NCBI RefSeq assembly: GCF_030064675.1
Contig: NZ_CP116413.1
Location: 6,604,001 to 6,668,000 of the forward strand
Length of the DNA: 64,000 nt
Source: Crossiella sp. CA-258035
Lineage (GTDB): Bacteria > Actinomycetota > Actinomycetes > Mycobacteriales > Pseudonocardiaceae
Direction of reading: 5' to 3'
Below, piece by piece: positions 10,826 through 19,234 of the stretch; position 1 is the stretch's first letter; every line of letters starts with the position of its first letter. The notes under the pieces were generated by a model. It did not search any database and was not told the DNA's origin. It was given only the letters and a program-made list of their open reading frames with translations. The translations under genes and the position numbers were made by a program.

Positions 10826-12191
10826 ACGACCGGGGGGCCAGCCGGCAGTTGAAGTGCCGCAGCAGCGGCGGGTTGTGCGTGAGCCGGTAGCCGGGCACCC
10901 GCTCGGGGTCCTTGGCGATCTCGGCCAGGACCTCGCCCACGTACTCCAGGTGGCTCTGGGTGTAGACCCGGCGCGGGATGGCCAGCCGCACCAGCTCGTA
11001 CGGGGCAGCCTTGGTCAGCTCGTCGTGCTCGTCGAACTCGCCGAGGTAGAGCGAGCCGAGCTCGGCGGCCCGGATGCCGCCGCGCCGGTACAGCTCCAGG
11101 GCCAGCGCGTGCCCGGGGAAGGAGCTGGGTGGCAGGTGGGTGAGCAGGCGGCCGGCGTTGAGGTAGATGGCGTGGATCCCGGCAGGCTGCACGATGGACA
11201 CGCCACCGGCCACGGCCAGCTCGCCGAGGTGGCGGGACTGCTCGGCGCGGGCCCGCAGGTAGTCCGGTTCGGTCACCTCGCGCAGGCCCTGGGCCAGCAT
11301 GTCCAGGTCCCGCCCGGCCAGGCCGCCGTAGGTGCGGAAGCCCTCGGTGGCGATCAGCAGCAGCTCGCAGCGCCCGGCCAGCTCCGGGTCGCGCACCGCG
11401 AGCAGGCCGCCCATGTGCACGATGCCGTCCTTCTTCAGGCTGGCCACGCACCCGTCGGCCAGCGCGAAGGCCTCCCGGGCCACCTCGCGCGGGCTGCGGT
11501 GCTCGTAACCGGGTTCCCGCTGGGTGACCAGCCAGGCGTTCTCGGCGAAGCGGGCCGCGTCCAGGAAGTAGGGCACCCCGTGCGCCCGGCACAGCGCCGC
11601 GGCGGCCTTGAGGTTGGCCATGGACACCGGCTGCCCGCCGCCGCCGTTGTTGGTGATGGTCATGATCACCAGGCCGACCGGGGTGCCGTCGGTGAGCACC
11701 CGCGCCAGGGCGTCCAGGTCGATGTCGCCCTTGAACGGGGCCGGTTCGTCCAGGTCCTTGGCCGCCGGGCCGGGCAGGTCCAGCGCGGTGCAGCCGAGCA
11801 GCTCCACGTTGGCCCTGGTGGTGTCGAAGTGCGTGTTGCTGACGCTGACCTGGCCCGGCTTGAGCAGGGCGGTGAACAGGATCCGCTCGGCCGCGCGGCC
11901 CTGGTGCACCGGCCACAGGTGCGGGTAGCCGGTCAGCTCCTCGACCACCTCCTTGAACCGGAAGAAGGAGCGCGCCCCGGCGTAGGACTCGTCACCCAGC
12001 GCCGCGGCGGCCTGCTGGGCCGCGGACAGCGCGCCGGTGCCGGAGTCGCTGAGCAGGTCGATGGTGACCACGTCGGCGGGCAGGTTGAACTGGTTGTACC
12101 CGGCCTCGGCCAGCGCGGCCTCGCGCTGTTCCGGCGTGGTGATCGGGATCGGCTCCACGACCTTGATCCGGTAGGGCTCCATCAGCGGCAT
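10824..12191 (-). CDS. tnaA: Tryptophanase (L-tryptophan indole-lyase family)
   Basis: A 455-residue PLP enzyme of the tryptophanase/tyrosine phenol-lyase family, cleaving the side chain of Trp (or prenyl-Trp) to indole, pyruvate and ammonia. Family motifs: GDESYAGARSFF (residues 67-77), HQGRAAE (96-102, phosphate), TNNGGGGQPVS (180-190), FLDAARFAENAW (209-220) and SLKKDGIVHMGG (251-262, PLP lysine). Full length is typical. It starts 22 nt after the stop of the tryptophan prenyltransferase on the same strand, so the two form an operon; the true substrate is probably dimethylallyl-tryptophan. The gene ends at the start of the 162-bp palindrome. Confidence 0.92.
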   Translation of the reverse strand: MPLMEPYRIKVVEPIPITTPEQREAALAEAGYNQFNLPADVVTIDLLSDSGTGALSAAQQAAAALGDESYAGARSFFRFKEVVEELTGYPHLWPVHQGRAAERILFTALLKPGQVSVSNTHFDTTRANVELLGCTALDLPGPAAKDLDEPAPFKGDIDLDALARVLTDGTPVGLVIMTITNNGGGGQPVSMANLKAAAALCRAHGVPYFLDAARFAENAWLVTQREPGYEHRSPREVAREAFALADGCVASLKKDGIVHMGGLLAVRDPELAGRCELLLIATEGFRTYGGLAGRDLDMLAQGLREVTEPDYLRARAEQSRHLGELAVAGGVSIVQPAGIHAIYLNAGRLLTHLPPSSFPGHALALELYRRGGIRAAELGSLYLGEFDEHDELTKAAPYELVRLAIPRRVYTQSHLEYVGEVLAEIAKDPERVPGYRLTHNPPLLRHFNCRLAPRS

Positions 12192-12213
12192 ACGGGGTGG
12201 CTCCGCTCTCTCT

Positions 12214-13317
12214 TCAGGATGCGAGGGACTCCGGGCGCGGCGGGGTGACCGCGTAGCTCTCGGCCGAGAGGTACACGGTGAGCCCGGTGTGCGGGCGGCC
12301 CGTGCGCAGGGACAGGTGCGGGATGAGGCCGACGCCCTCGTTGAGCGGGCGGCGGGCCAGCACGGTCAGCGCCCGGTCCAGCAGCGCCCGGTCCAGGCCG
12401 TGCCCGGCCAGCAGCGCGTGCGCCCTGGCCAGCGCGACCTCGTCGTCCTCGGCGTAGTCGCGCACCGGGAGGTAGACGGAGAAGCCGCTGGCCCGGTCGG
12501 TGTCCCCAGCCAGGAAGCTCAGGCTGGAGATCAGCGGCCGCCCGGTGAAGCGGCCCCGGTGGCCGCCGGCGATCGCGGTGAACTCGCGGATCTGCTCCTC
12601 CTCCACCTGCCGGGCCGCGCCCGCCGTGCGCAGCAGCTGGGCCAGGTCGCCGTCGTGGTGGGAGAGGTAGACCTTGACCCTGGGGTCGGGCTGGGTGTGC
12701 AGGTCGATGGAGAAGAAGGAGTAGCGGTCCAGCTCGTCGCCGGGGCGCAGCCGCCGCCGGAGGTTGGGGTAGGCGCCGCCGAAGCCGAGCCGGTCCAGCC
12801 CGGCCTCGACCAGCTCGCCCGCGACGGCCCGGCCGCGGACCTCCGGGTTGAAGTAGATCTTGAACGCCGGGGGCAGGCCGAGGCGCAGCACCACCGACCA
12901 CCACCAGGCGAAACGGCCCTGCGGGTGCTTGGGCAGGAAGAGGTCGGCCACCGCGTCGAAGGCGGCGAGGGAGAAGCCGTAGCGCTCGGCCAGCCGGGGC
13001 AACAGCTCCTGAGCTGCACAAACGTTTGCTTCGATGGACGTGCCCTCGCCGAGGGTTTCCAGCAGCAGGCGCACCGCGGGGCGGCCGGCCCGGTCGACGG
13101 CGAGGGAGAACTCGACCGGGGTGTGGTCGTCGGCGACGTCGGAGGGCCAGGCGGGCGGTTGCCCGATCGGCCGGTCGCCACCGGGTCCGAGCATTTCCCG
13201 CACAAGGTCGGCGTATTCTTCGGCCGCATTTGTGGAATGGGAAAGACCGACCGCCCGGCAGAGCTCGCTGGTTAGTCCGGAAATGTCGTCAGCCAGCGAG
13301 AGCGTTGCCTTGCCCAT
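12214..13317 (-). CDS. ABBA/DMATS-type tryptophan (indole) prenyltransferase
   Basis: A 367-residue soluble aromatic prenyltransferase of the bacterial tryptophan dimethylallyltransferase type (IptA/SCO7467-like family). It should transfer a dimethylallyl group from DMAPP to the indole ring. Seen features: HTPVEFSLAVD with Glu69, the conserved acid that deprotonates indole N-H in this family; FKIYFNPEVRG, RVKVYLSHHD and GFSVYLPVRDY, the Lys/Arg/Tyr strands that line the PT barrel and hold diphosphate; and a final LTVYLSAESY strand. No DDxxD motif, as expected. It is first gene of an operon with tryptophanase. Regiochemistry (C4-C7) cannot be read from sequence. A GTCGT-T-ACGAC dyad lies at 13331-13341. 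Confidence 0.9.
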   Translation of the reverse strand: MGKATLSLADDISGLTSELCRAVGLSHSTNAAEEYADLVREMLGPGGDRPIGQPPAWPSDVADDHTPVEFSLAVDRAGRPAVRLLLETLGEGTSIEANVCAAQELLPRLAERYGFSLAAFDAVADLFLPKHPQGRFAWWWSVVLRLGLPPAFKIYFNPEVRGRAVAGELVEAGLDRLGFGGAYPNLRRRLRPGDELDRYSFFSIDLHTQPDPRVKVYLSHHDGDLAQLLRTAGAARQVEEEQIREFTAIAGGHRGRFTGRPLISSLSFLAGDTDRASGFSVYLPVRDYAEDDEVALARAHALLAGHGLDRALLDRALTVLARRPLNEGVGLIPHLSLRTGRPHTGLTVYLSAESYAVTPPRPESLAS

Positions 13318-13330
13318 CTGACTCCGTATC

Positions 13331-13341
13331 GTCGTTACGAC
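13331..13341. promoter_or_regulatory. Short dyad upstream of prenyltransferase
   Basis: GTCGTTACGAC is a perfect 11-bp dyad 13 bp upstream of the prenyltransferase start codon, in the 188-bp gap to the conservon. It is a possible operator, or chance at this length. Confidence 0.25.
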
Positions 13342-13505
13342 ACCGACGGCTGATCAACTTAGCCGAGCGGAGATCACGACGACACCGCTCTCCCGGTGAC
13401 CGCGACGAACTGCTGCAAGTTACGGAACGCACATCTCAGCGCGACCGGGCATGACCGGCGGACGCCGCGCGCCCGCCGTTCGTGCACAGGTCAGAGATCA
13501 CACGA

Positions 13506-14135
13506 CTACCCACCGTTGCCCGGACTGACCAGCTCCGCGTCGTCGCCCGCCGATTCGGCCAACCGGGCGAGCACGTGCTCGACCAGGGTCACCAGTGCGT
13601 CCTTGCTGGACTCGCGCTGGCGCGCGTCGACCATGAGCACCGGCACGTCCGGGTTGAGCACCAGCGCCTTGCGGATCTCCTCCGGCTCGTAGCTGTGCGC
13701 GCCTTCAAAACAGTTGACCGCGACCACGAACGGAATTTTCCGGCGCTCGAAGAAATCGACCGAGGGAAACGAGCTGTCCAGCCGTCGGGTGTCCACCAGG
13801 ACAATCGCGCCAATCGCGCCATTGGCCAGTTCGTCCCACATGAACCAGAACCGGTTCTGGCCGGGTGTGCCGAAGAGGTAGAGCACGATCTCGGTGTTGA
13901 TGCTGATCCGGCCGAAGTCCAGCGCGACCGTGGTGGTGGTCTTGCCCTCCACCCCGGCCAGGTCGTCGACGTCCTCGCCCGCCTCGGTCAGCAGCTCCTC
14001 GGTGCTCAGCGGGGGGATCTCGCTGACCGAACTGACCAGCGTCGTCTTCCCCGCCCCGAAACCGCCGGCGACCAGCACCTTCACCGAGGTGGGGATCACC
14101 ACCTCGGACTGCGGGTCAGATCCTGCGGACACCAT
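13506..14135 (-). CDS. cvnD: Conservon small GTPase (CvnD)
   Basis: A 209-residue MglA/Ras-like GTP-binding protein, last gene of a conservon. P-loop GGFGAGKTTLV at about residues 24-34, switch-region TTVALDFGRI, G3-like FGTPGQNRFWFMWD, and a GAIVLVDTRRL strand. In Streptomyces conservons the four products form a membrane-associated complex likened to GPCR signalling and influence development and antibiotic production. Its start lies 20 nt inside the DUF742 gene, so they are coupled. The divergence from the prenyltransferase unit is only positional (same strand, 188-bp gap); a functional link is not shown. Confidence 0.93.
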   Translation of the reverse strand: MVSAGSDPQSEVVIPTSVKVLVAGGFGAGKTTLVSSVSEIPPLSTEELLTEAGEDVDDLAGVEGKTTTTVALDFGRISINTEIVLYLFGTPGQNRFWFMWDELANGAIGAIVLVDTRRLDSSFPSVDFFERRKIPFVVAVNCFEGAHSYEPEEIRKALVLNPDVPVLMVDARQRESSKDALVTLVEHVLARLAESAGDDAELVSPGNGG

Positions 14136-14487
14136 CGAGCACCGCCTCCAATAGATTCCTACTCGGTCGTTCCACGGCCCCGGCGTACCGGGTGACCACG
14201 TCGCCGCGTTCGATCAGGTCGCTGACCAGGACCTTGACCACGATGAGCGGCACATCGATGTAGGCGGCGACCTCGGCGACCGACAGGGGGTGCCTGCACA
14301 GGTCGATGATGGAGAACTGCTCCGGGGTCAGGGTCTGCAGGTCGTTGTCGGTCAGCACGCTGACGATCTGGGTGGCCAGGTCCAGCTCGGTGTTGCCCGG
14401 CCTGGTCCGGCCCCTGGTCATCGCGTACGGCCGCACCAGCGGACCGGCCGCCTCGTCGAACCAGTGCGCTTCCTCGTCCACTGGCAT
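14116..14487 (-). CDS. cvnC: Conservon DUF742 protein (CvnC)
   Basis: A 123-residue DUF742 protein. Typical signature: RPYAMTRGRTRP near the N-terminus, then a winged-helix-like half (FSIIDLCRHPLSVAEVAAY, VKVLVSDLIERG, DVVTRY). In conservons it joins the roadblock protein and GTPase to the membrane kinase. It sits 4 nt after the roadblock gene and overlaps the GTPase gene by 20 nt, consistent with co-translation. Confidence 0.93.
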   Translation of the reverse strand: MPVDEEAHWFDEAAGPLVRPYAMTRGRTRPGNTELDLATQIVSVLTDNDLQTLTPEQFSIIDLCRHPLSVAEVAAYIDVPLIVVKVLVSDLIERGDVVTRYAGAVERPSRNLLEAVLDGVRRI

Positions 14488-14491
14488 GCGC

Positions 14492-14917
14492 TCAGCTCCT
14501 CGGGGGGTTGGCGGCGGCGGTTTCCCGTGGGGCTGAGCTGAGGTAGACGCCCACCTGCTTGACCAGCAGGTTCATCTCGTAGGCGATCATGCCGACGTCG
14601 GCGGTCTCCTCGGCCAGCAGTGCGAGGCAGGCGCCCCGTCCGGCCGCGGTGACGAAGAGGTAGGCGTGCTCCATCTCCACGATGGTCTGGCGCACGGCGC
14701 CACCGCCGAAGTGCCTGCCGGTGCCGCGGGCCAGGCTCTGGAAGGCCGAGGCCATCGCCGACAGGTGCTCGGAGTCATCCTTGGACAGGTCCTGCGAACG
14801 GCCGATCAACAGGCCGTCGGAGGAGAGCACGACCGCGTGCCGGACCCCGACGGTCCGCTGCACCAGCTCGTCCAGCAGCCAGTTCAGATCGGTGTTCCGA
14901 GAAGCCTTGTCGCTCAT
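14492..14917 (-). CDS. cvnB: Conservon roadblock/LC7 protein (CvnB)
   Basis: A 141-residue roadblock/LC7-domain protein: LNWLLDELVQRTVGVRHAVV, SSDGLLIGRS, then FVTAAGRGACLALLAEE and the terminal helix EMNLLVKQVGVYL. Such proteins act as GAP-like partners of MglA-type GTPases. I start at ATG 14917 (MSDKASRNTD), which has GAAGAAGG 10 nt upstream. An in-frame ATG at 14974 overlaps the kinase stop codon (ATGA) and would add 19 residues; it has a poor RBS but would give tight coupling. Confidence 0.92.
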   Translation of the reverse strand: MSDKASRNTDLNWLLDELVQRTVGVRHAVVLSSDGLLIGRSQDLSKDDSEHLSAMASAFQSLARGTGRHFGGGAVRQTIVEMEHAYLFVTAAGRGACLALLAEETADVGMIAYEMNLLVKQVGVYLSSAPRETAAANPPRS

Positions 14918-14970
14918 GCTGGGCTGACCTTCTTCGTCGAGGCCGACGTCGGGCGGGCGGCGGCCATTGA

Positions 14971-17673
14971 TCATCCTGGGAATGGGTCTGCGTCGCGTCC
15001 CTCGCGGGTCCCGCGCTGGAAGGCGGCCATGGTGTCGCGAACCTGCTCCGGCGAGCGTCCCGTGGTGGCCGGGACCTCGTTCTCGCCGGTGTCGGTGGCG
15101 CCGGAGTCGGCGAGCAGCTGTGGCGCCAGGTTCTGCTGCGGCCGACGGACCGGCAGCGCGGGCCGTTCCCCGGCGGGCGCGCCGGTGCGGGCCGGCGCCG
15201 GTGTGGCGGCGCGGGCGTTGACCACCGGGATCTCCCCCGTGGTGGCGTTGCGGTCCGCCTCGGCCCGGGTCTGGGGCTGCTCCCCGGTCGGGGTGTTGTG
15301 CGTGAGCAGTGGCGCGTGGGTGAGCAGCGCGCCCGGCCCGGTCTGCTCCAGCGGAAGCCCGCCGGTGCGCTCGGCCGGCTGTTCCGGCGGGGCCAGGTCC
15401 TCGTGCTCGTAGCGGTCCTCCGGGGTCGAGGGCTTCTCCTCCTGGATGCTGGCGAAGGTCGCCCCGCCGAGCAGGTTGATCGAGCGGCCGGGGGTGTCCT
15501 CGCCGCTGCTGAGCGGGTCGGCCCAGAAGCTGTGCAGGTCCCGGCCGGGGCGGTCGTGCTCACCCTCGGCCCGCTCGTCGTCGTCCACCTGGTCTTCTTC
15601 TGCCGCGCGCTGCTGGTGGACCGGTCCGAGCGGCGTGCGAACGGGTTTTCCCGAGCCGGTCGCCCGCTCCCGCTTGGTCAGTTCGCGCAGGGTGTCCTCG
15701 GAGAGCTGGGTGCGCACGTCGGAGGCGAGGATCTCGTTCGGCACCAGGATGACCGCCCTGGTGCCGCCGTAGGGCGAGTCGCGCAGCTCGACCCGCACGC
15801 CCAGGCGCAGCGCGAGCCGGGCGACCACGAACAGGCCGAGCCGGGAGTCGCCCTTGAGCGCCATCGCGTCGAACTCGGGCGGGTCGGCCAGCATCGCGTT
15901 GGCCCGGTCCCGGTCCTCCTCGCTCATGCCCAGGCCGTGGTCCTCGACCTCGACCACCACGCCCTTGGCCGCGATCGAGCCGTGCACCTGCACCTGGGAG
16001 CGCGGCGGGGAGAAGGAGGTGGCGTTGTCCACCAGCTCGGCGACCAGGTGGATGGTGTCGGCCACGGCGGAGCCGATGACCGCGGCGTCCGGGATCCGCT
16101 GCAGGCGGACGCGGGCGTAGTGCTCGGTCTCGGAGATGGCCGCGCGCAGCACGTCGACCAGCCGGATCGGCTTGCGCCAGCGGCGGCCGGGCTGCTCGCC
16201 ACCGAGGATGATCAGGTTCTCCGCGTTGCGGCGGGCCCGGGTGGCCAGGTGGTCGAGCTGGAAGAGGCCCTCGATCTGCTCGGGGTCCTCCTCGTGCCGC
16301 TCCATCCGGTCCAGGATCTTCAGCTGCCGGTGCACCAGGGCCTGGTTGCGGTGGGCGATGCCGAGGAAGACGTTGTTGACGCCCTCGCGGGCCTGGGCTT
16401 CCTGCACGGCAGCGGCGACCGCGGTGAGCTGGGCGGCGTTGAAGGCGCGGGCCACCTGGCCGATCTCGTCCCGGCCGTAGTCCAGGTCGGGCACCTCGAC
16501 GGAGACGTCCACCGGCTCGCCCTTGCGCAGGCGGCGGACGATGTCGGGCAGCCGTTCGTGCGCGAGCTCCAGCGCGTCCCGCCGCAGGCTGTCCAGGCGC
16601 ACCACCAGTGCCCGGTCCACGAGCTTGCGGGAGACCTTGAGCGCGACCATGATCGCGATCACGGCCAGGATGAGCGCGATGAGCGAGCCGATGAGCGCGT
16701 TGGTCAGCGAGTCGCCGCCGTCCTGCAGCGCCCGGCCGGAGACCAGGTCGGCCTGCTGGGTGGTGAGCTTGGTCAGCTGGTCGGCCACGCCGACGGTCAG
16801 CCGCTGCCACTCCTCCTCGCTGATGCCCACCGCGCCCTGGCTGCCCCGGCCGGTGCGGGCGACCCACGGGCCGTTGCTGATCAGGGAGTTCTCAACCTCG
16901 GTGAGCCTTTTCCAGGAATCGCTGTCGCGCAACTGGCGATAACTGTCCTGGACCTCCTGGCGAGCAAAGGGGATTGCGCTCTCCAGCTCGGAGTGGTATG
17001 CGCTGACCAGGTTGGTGAACTCAAGGTGGTCAGCCGCCGGAAGGCTCCCGGTGGCGATGGCCCCGGCCATCAGCGAACCGGCCCTGGACATGCGGTCACC
17101 GGACCGGAAAATTGCCGTCGCGCCGATACCGCCCTGGGTGGAGGTGACATCGGGCACGATACGGGCCTGGGTGTCGAACAACCGGGCGGCGGAATCCAGC
17201 AGCCGGTTGTAGAAGGCGTAGACCTGCGCCTTGTCGATACCGGAGGACTCGATCCTGGTGCGAATCCGGGGCAGCTCCTCCAGCAGGGAGTTGAGCTGGT
17301 TGATGCGGTCGACCACCGCGGGCGGGGCGTTGCTGACCACCGGCGGCAGGGCGGCCTTCATGACCCCGAGCGCCTCGTCGGTCTGCTGCTGCACCATGCG
17401 CAGTTCGGTGGTCAGTCCCGTGGCGGGTTTGCCCAGGTAGACCATGCCGAGCTGGCGTTCCTTCTGGGCCGAGGCGAGCGCGTTGACCGCGGGGATGGAC
17501 ACCGCGCGCACACCGGCGGCGACCTCACGCAGGTAGTACCCGTCGAAGATCAGGTAGGACGAGCCGGACACCCACATGACGAGCAGGGCCACACTCGGGA
17601 TCAGCACGGCGCCGGTCAGCCGTGTCCTGATCGACCGGTGGCTCCTCTGAGAACCGTTTTCTTCCGAGCTCAC
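14971..17673 (-). CDS. cvnA: Conservon sensor histidine kinase-like protein (CvnA)
   Basis: An ~900-residue membrane sensor. Two TM helices, at about residues 20-40 and 325-350, enclose an extracellular helical NIT-type (nitrate/nitrite-sensing-like) domain. A HAMP-like linker follows, then a region with NQALVHRQLKILDRME in place of a standard H-box, and the HATPase motifs ELVDNATSFSPP (N-box), VEDHGLGMSEE (G1) and SRLGLFVVARLALRLG (G2). The last ~200 residues are Pro/Glu-rich and disordered, usual for CvnA. I start at GTG 17673 (preceded by GGAG); GTG 17700 is in frame. It is first in the cvnABCD operon. Confidence 0.92.
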   Translation of the reverse strand: MSSEENGSQRSHRSIRTRLTGAVLIPSVALLVMWVSGSSYLIFDGYYLREVAAGVRAVSIPAVNALASAQKERQLGMVYLGKPATGLTTELRMVQQQTDEALGVMKAALPPVVSNAPPAVVDRINQLNSLLEELPRIRTRIESSGIDKAQVYAFYNRLLDSAARLFDTQARIVPDVTSTQGGIGATAIFRSGDRMSRAGSLMAGAIATGSLPAADHLEFTNLVSAYHSELESAIPFARQEVQDSYRQLRDSDSWKRLTEVENSLISNGPWVARTGRGSQGAVGISEEEWQRLTVGVADQLTKLTTQQADLVSGRALQDGGDSLTNALIGSLIALILAVIAIMVALKVSRKLVDRALVVRLDSLRRDALELAHERLPDIVRRLRKGEPVDVSVEVPDLDYGRDEIGQVARAFNAAQLTAVAAAVQEAQAREGVNNVFLGIAHRNQALVHRQLKILDRMERHEEDPEQIEGLFQLDHLATRARRNAENLIILGGEQPGRRWRKPIRLVDVLRAAISETEHYARVRLQRIPDAAVIGSAVADTIHLVAELVDNATSFSPPRSQVQVHGSIAAKGVVVEVEDHGLGMSEEDRDRANAMLADPPEFDAMALKGDSRLGLFVVARLALRLGVRVELRDSPYGGTRAVILVPNEILASDVRTQLSEDTLRELTKRERATGSGKPVRTPLGPVHQQRAAEEDQVDDDERAEGEHDRPGRDLHSFWADPLSSGEDTPGRSINLLGGATFASIQEEKPSTPEDRYEHEDLAPPEQPAERTGGLPLEQTGPGALLTHAPLLTHNTPTGEQPQTRAEADRNATTGEIPVVNARAATPAPARTGAPAGERPALPVRRPQQNLAPQLLADSGATDTGENEVPATTGRSPEQVRDTMAAFQRGTREGRDADPFPG

Positions 17674-18248
17674 GACGCTCCACTGCTTGTGAAAGACCAC
17701 CCCGAGAAACCGCGGCGGAAATTCACCGCGCCGCTATCCACCAGGGGAAGTTGGACCGGAGGGGACGGTAACGAGTTCCTGGTTGAATATGACACCTTCC
17801 ATACCGAGGAGTTCTCCCGCCCAAGCGCGGGGAGATTAACACGGACGCTGGCTTCGTTACCAGCCCCAACGAATGCGCATTAACGCAGAAGACGCGAAAC
17901 CTTACCAGCGCGAGCACCCGCAAGCCCAGACCCGATTGACGGGGATTGGACTGTAAGTGCTGTCACCTGCGCTTTTTCCGCGAGTAACCTACCTCACTCC
18001 AGGTCATCACCCGACCCCGGCACGTGTCGATCACCGCCAAGGTCCCCCGGACGGCGGTCGCGCCCCACTCACAGACCCTGCTCACACCCACACCGGCCGC
18101 CGATGCCCGAACGGGCGCTAGCACAATGCGCGAGGCACGAGCGTGACCACGATCACGAACCCGGGGAGAATCACCACCGGCTGTTCTCCACACCCTTTCC
18201 GAATAAAACGTGAGCAGTTTTCAAGTCTCTTTGCGAGGATCCAGCACC
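17674..18248. other. 575-bp region without a gene, between conservon and VOC gene
   Basis: It must hold the divergent promoters of the conservon and of the VOC-family gene. I see a 10-bp palindrome AATGCGCATT at 17872-17881 and no convincing coding sequence; small open frames here lack codon bias. No RNA gene is evident. Confidence 0.5.
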
Positions 18249-18641
18249 ATGAAGTCCGCCATCCGCCACATCACGGTCAACTGCGCCCCACCCCTGGAGC
18301 CCTACACCCTGGCCGAGTTCTGGAGCGCCACCCTCGGCCACCCGATCCACCCCGACGACGCACCGGGCGACGACGAGGTCCTGATCGAGCTCCCCCACTC
18401 CCCCGGCCTGCTCTTCGTCCGAGTCCCCAACCCCAAGCCCCCCACCATCCGCAACCGCCTGCACCTGGACCTCCAGCCAGAACAACCAAGAGACGAAGAG
18501 GTCACCCGCCTCCTGGCCCTGGGCGCCACCTTCGTCGACGACCAGCGCACCGAAGACGGCCGAGGCTGGGTGGTCCTGGCCGACCCAGCAGGCAACGAGT
18601 TCTGCGTAGAACGCAGCAACACCGAACGCACCACGCCGTAG
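18249..18641 (+). CDS. VOC-family (glyoxalase-like) protein
   Basis: A 130-residue protein with the vicinal-oxygen-chelate fold: AIRHITVNCAPP at the N-terminus, HLDLQPEQ in the middle and WVVLADPAGNEFCV near the end, the usual beta-alpha-beta-beta-beta pairs. The metal ligands are partly conserved (an H at residue 7, the Glu of NEFCV), so it could be a dioxygenase, lyase or a binding/resistance protein. ATG 18249 has GCGAGGATCC upstream as RBS. It stands alone. Confidence 0.8.
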   Translation: MKSAIRHITVNCAPPLEPYTLAEFWSATLGHPIHPDDAPGDDEVLIELPHSPGLLFVRVPNPKPPTIRNRLHLDLQPEQPRDEEVTRLLALGATFVDDQRTEDGRGWVVLADPAGNEFCVERSNTERTTP

Positions 18642-19234
18642 CCCGCCCCCTGTCCGGGCCGCCCGCACCCCGGTCCGCGTGCGGTGACCGTACGAGACCG
18701 CGGTATGCTGCCAACGTGATCAGCGCAGCTCAGAGCGCTGGCCACACCCCGCCCCGACCGCCGCCTCACCCGTCCGAGTGCTAAGCCAAAACGCGAAGGC
18801 AACCAAAACGGGGGTTCGAGCGTTCCGCAGAGGAACGGTGGCGGCGGCGGGCAGGACCGGAGCAGCACCCGGCCCACCCCCACCACAGGAAACAAGCAGC
18901 CCCGGCCCAGCAAGCCGCCCGACCCCGGCCACCCAGCCCCGGCCACCCAGCAGCAGCCGCTTGGCTGCCCAGCCCCGGCCACCTAACCCCGGCCGCCCGG
19001 CCGCAGCCGCTTGGCCCCCCAGGAGCCCGGGCTCGCCGGAGCCCACGCACGGCGGGACCCACCCACGCCGGGTCCCCCGCATGCCGGGGCCCGGTCTGCG
19101 GGGGCCCCCGGGCGGGACCGGGCGGGACCGAGCGGCGAGACCCGGCGGCGGGATCGGGGCAGCGGGACCGGGCAGCGGGACTGGGTCGCGGGACTCGGCT
19201 GCGGGCTGGGCCGCGGGGCTGGGGCGGGCTGGGG
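18642..19234. repeat. 593-bp noncoding low-complexity tract with short tandem repeats
   Basis: No credible gene. From 18921 to 19014 a 14-bp unit CCCCGGCCACCCAG occurs four times with changes, in two blocks each ending GCAGCCGCTTGG (18953-18964 and 19003-19014), a 50-bp period. From about 19105 to 19232 GCGGGAC-type units repeat every 10-13 bp. The tract lies between convergent genes and may form strong secondary structure or be a slippage hotspot. Confidence 0.6.

Noticed and set aside
8890-11916. 1008-codon minus-strand open frame
   Set aside because: It is an out-of-frame shadow of the DUF885 and tryptophanase genes, with Arg/Gly/Ala-rich low-complexity translation typical of GC-rich antisense frames.
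13506-17673. Ordinary two-component system plus unrelated genes
   Set aside because: The roadblock, DUF742 and GTPase order and coupling identify a conservon.
18690-18790. Possible tRNA (AGCTCAGAGCGC resembles a D-arm)
   Set aside because: No D-loop GG pair, no T-loop GTTCGA and no acceptor stem could be paired on either strand.
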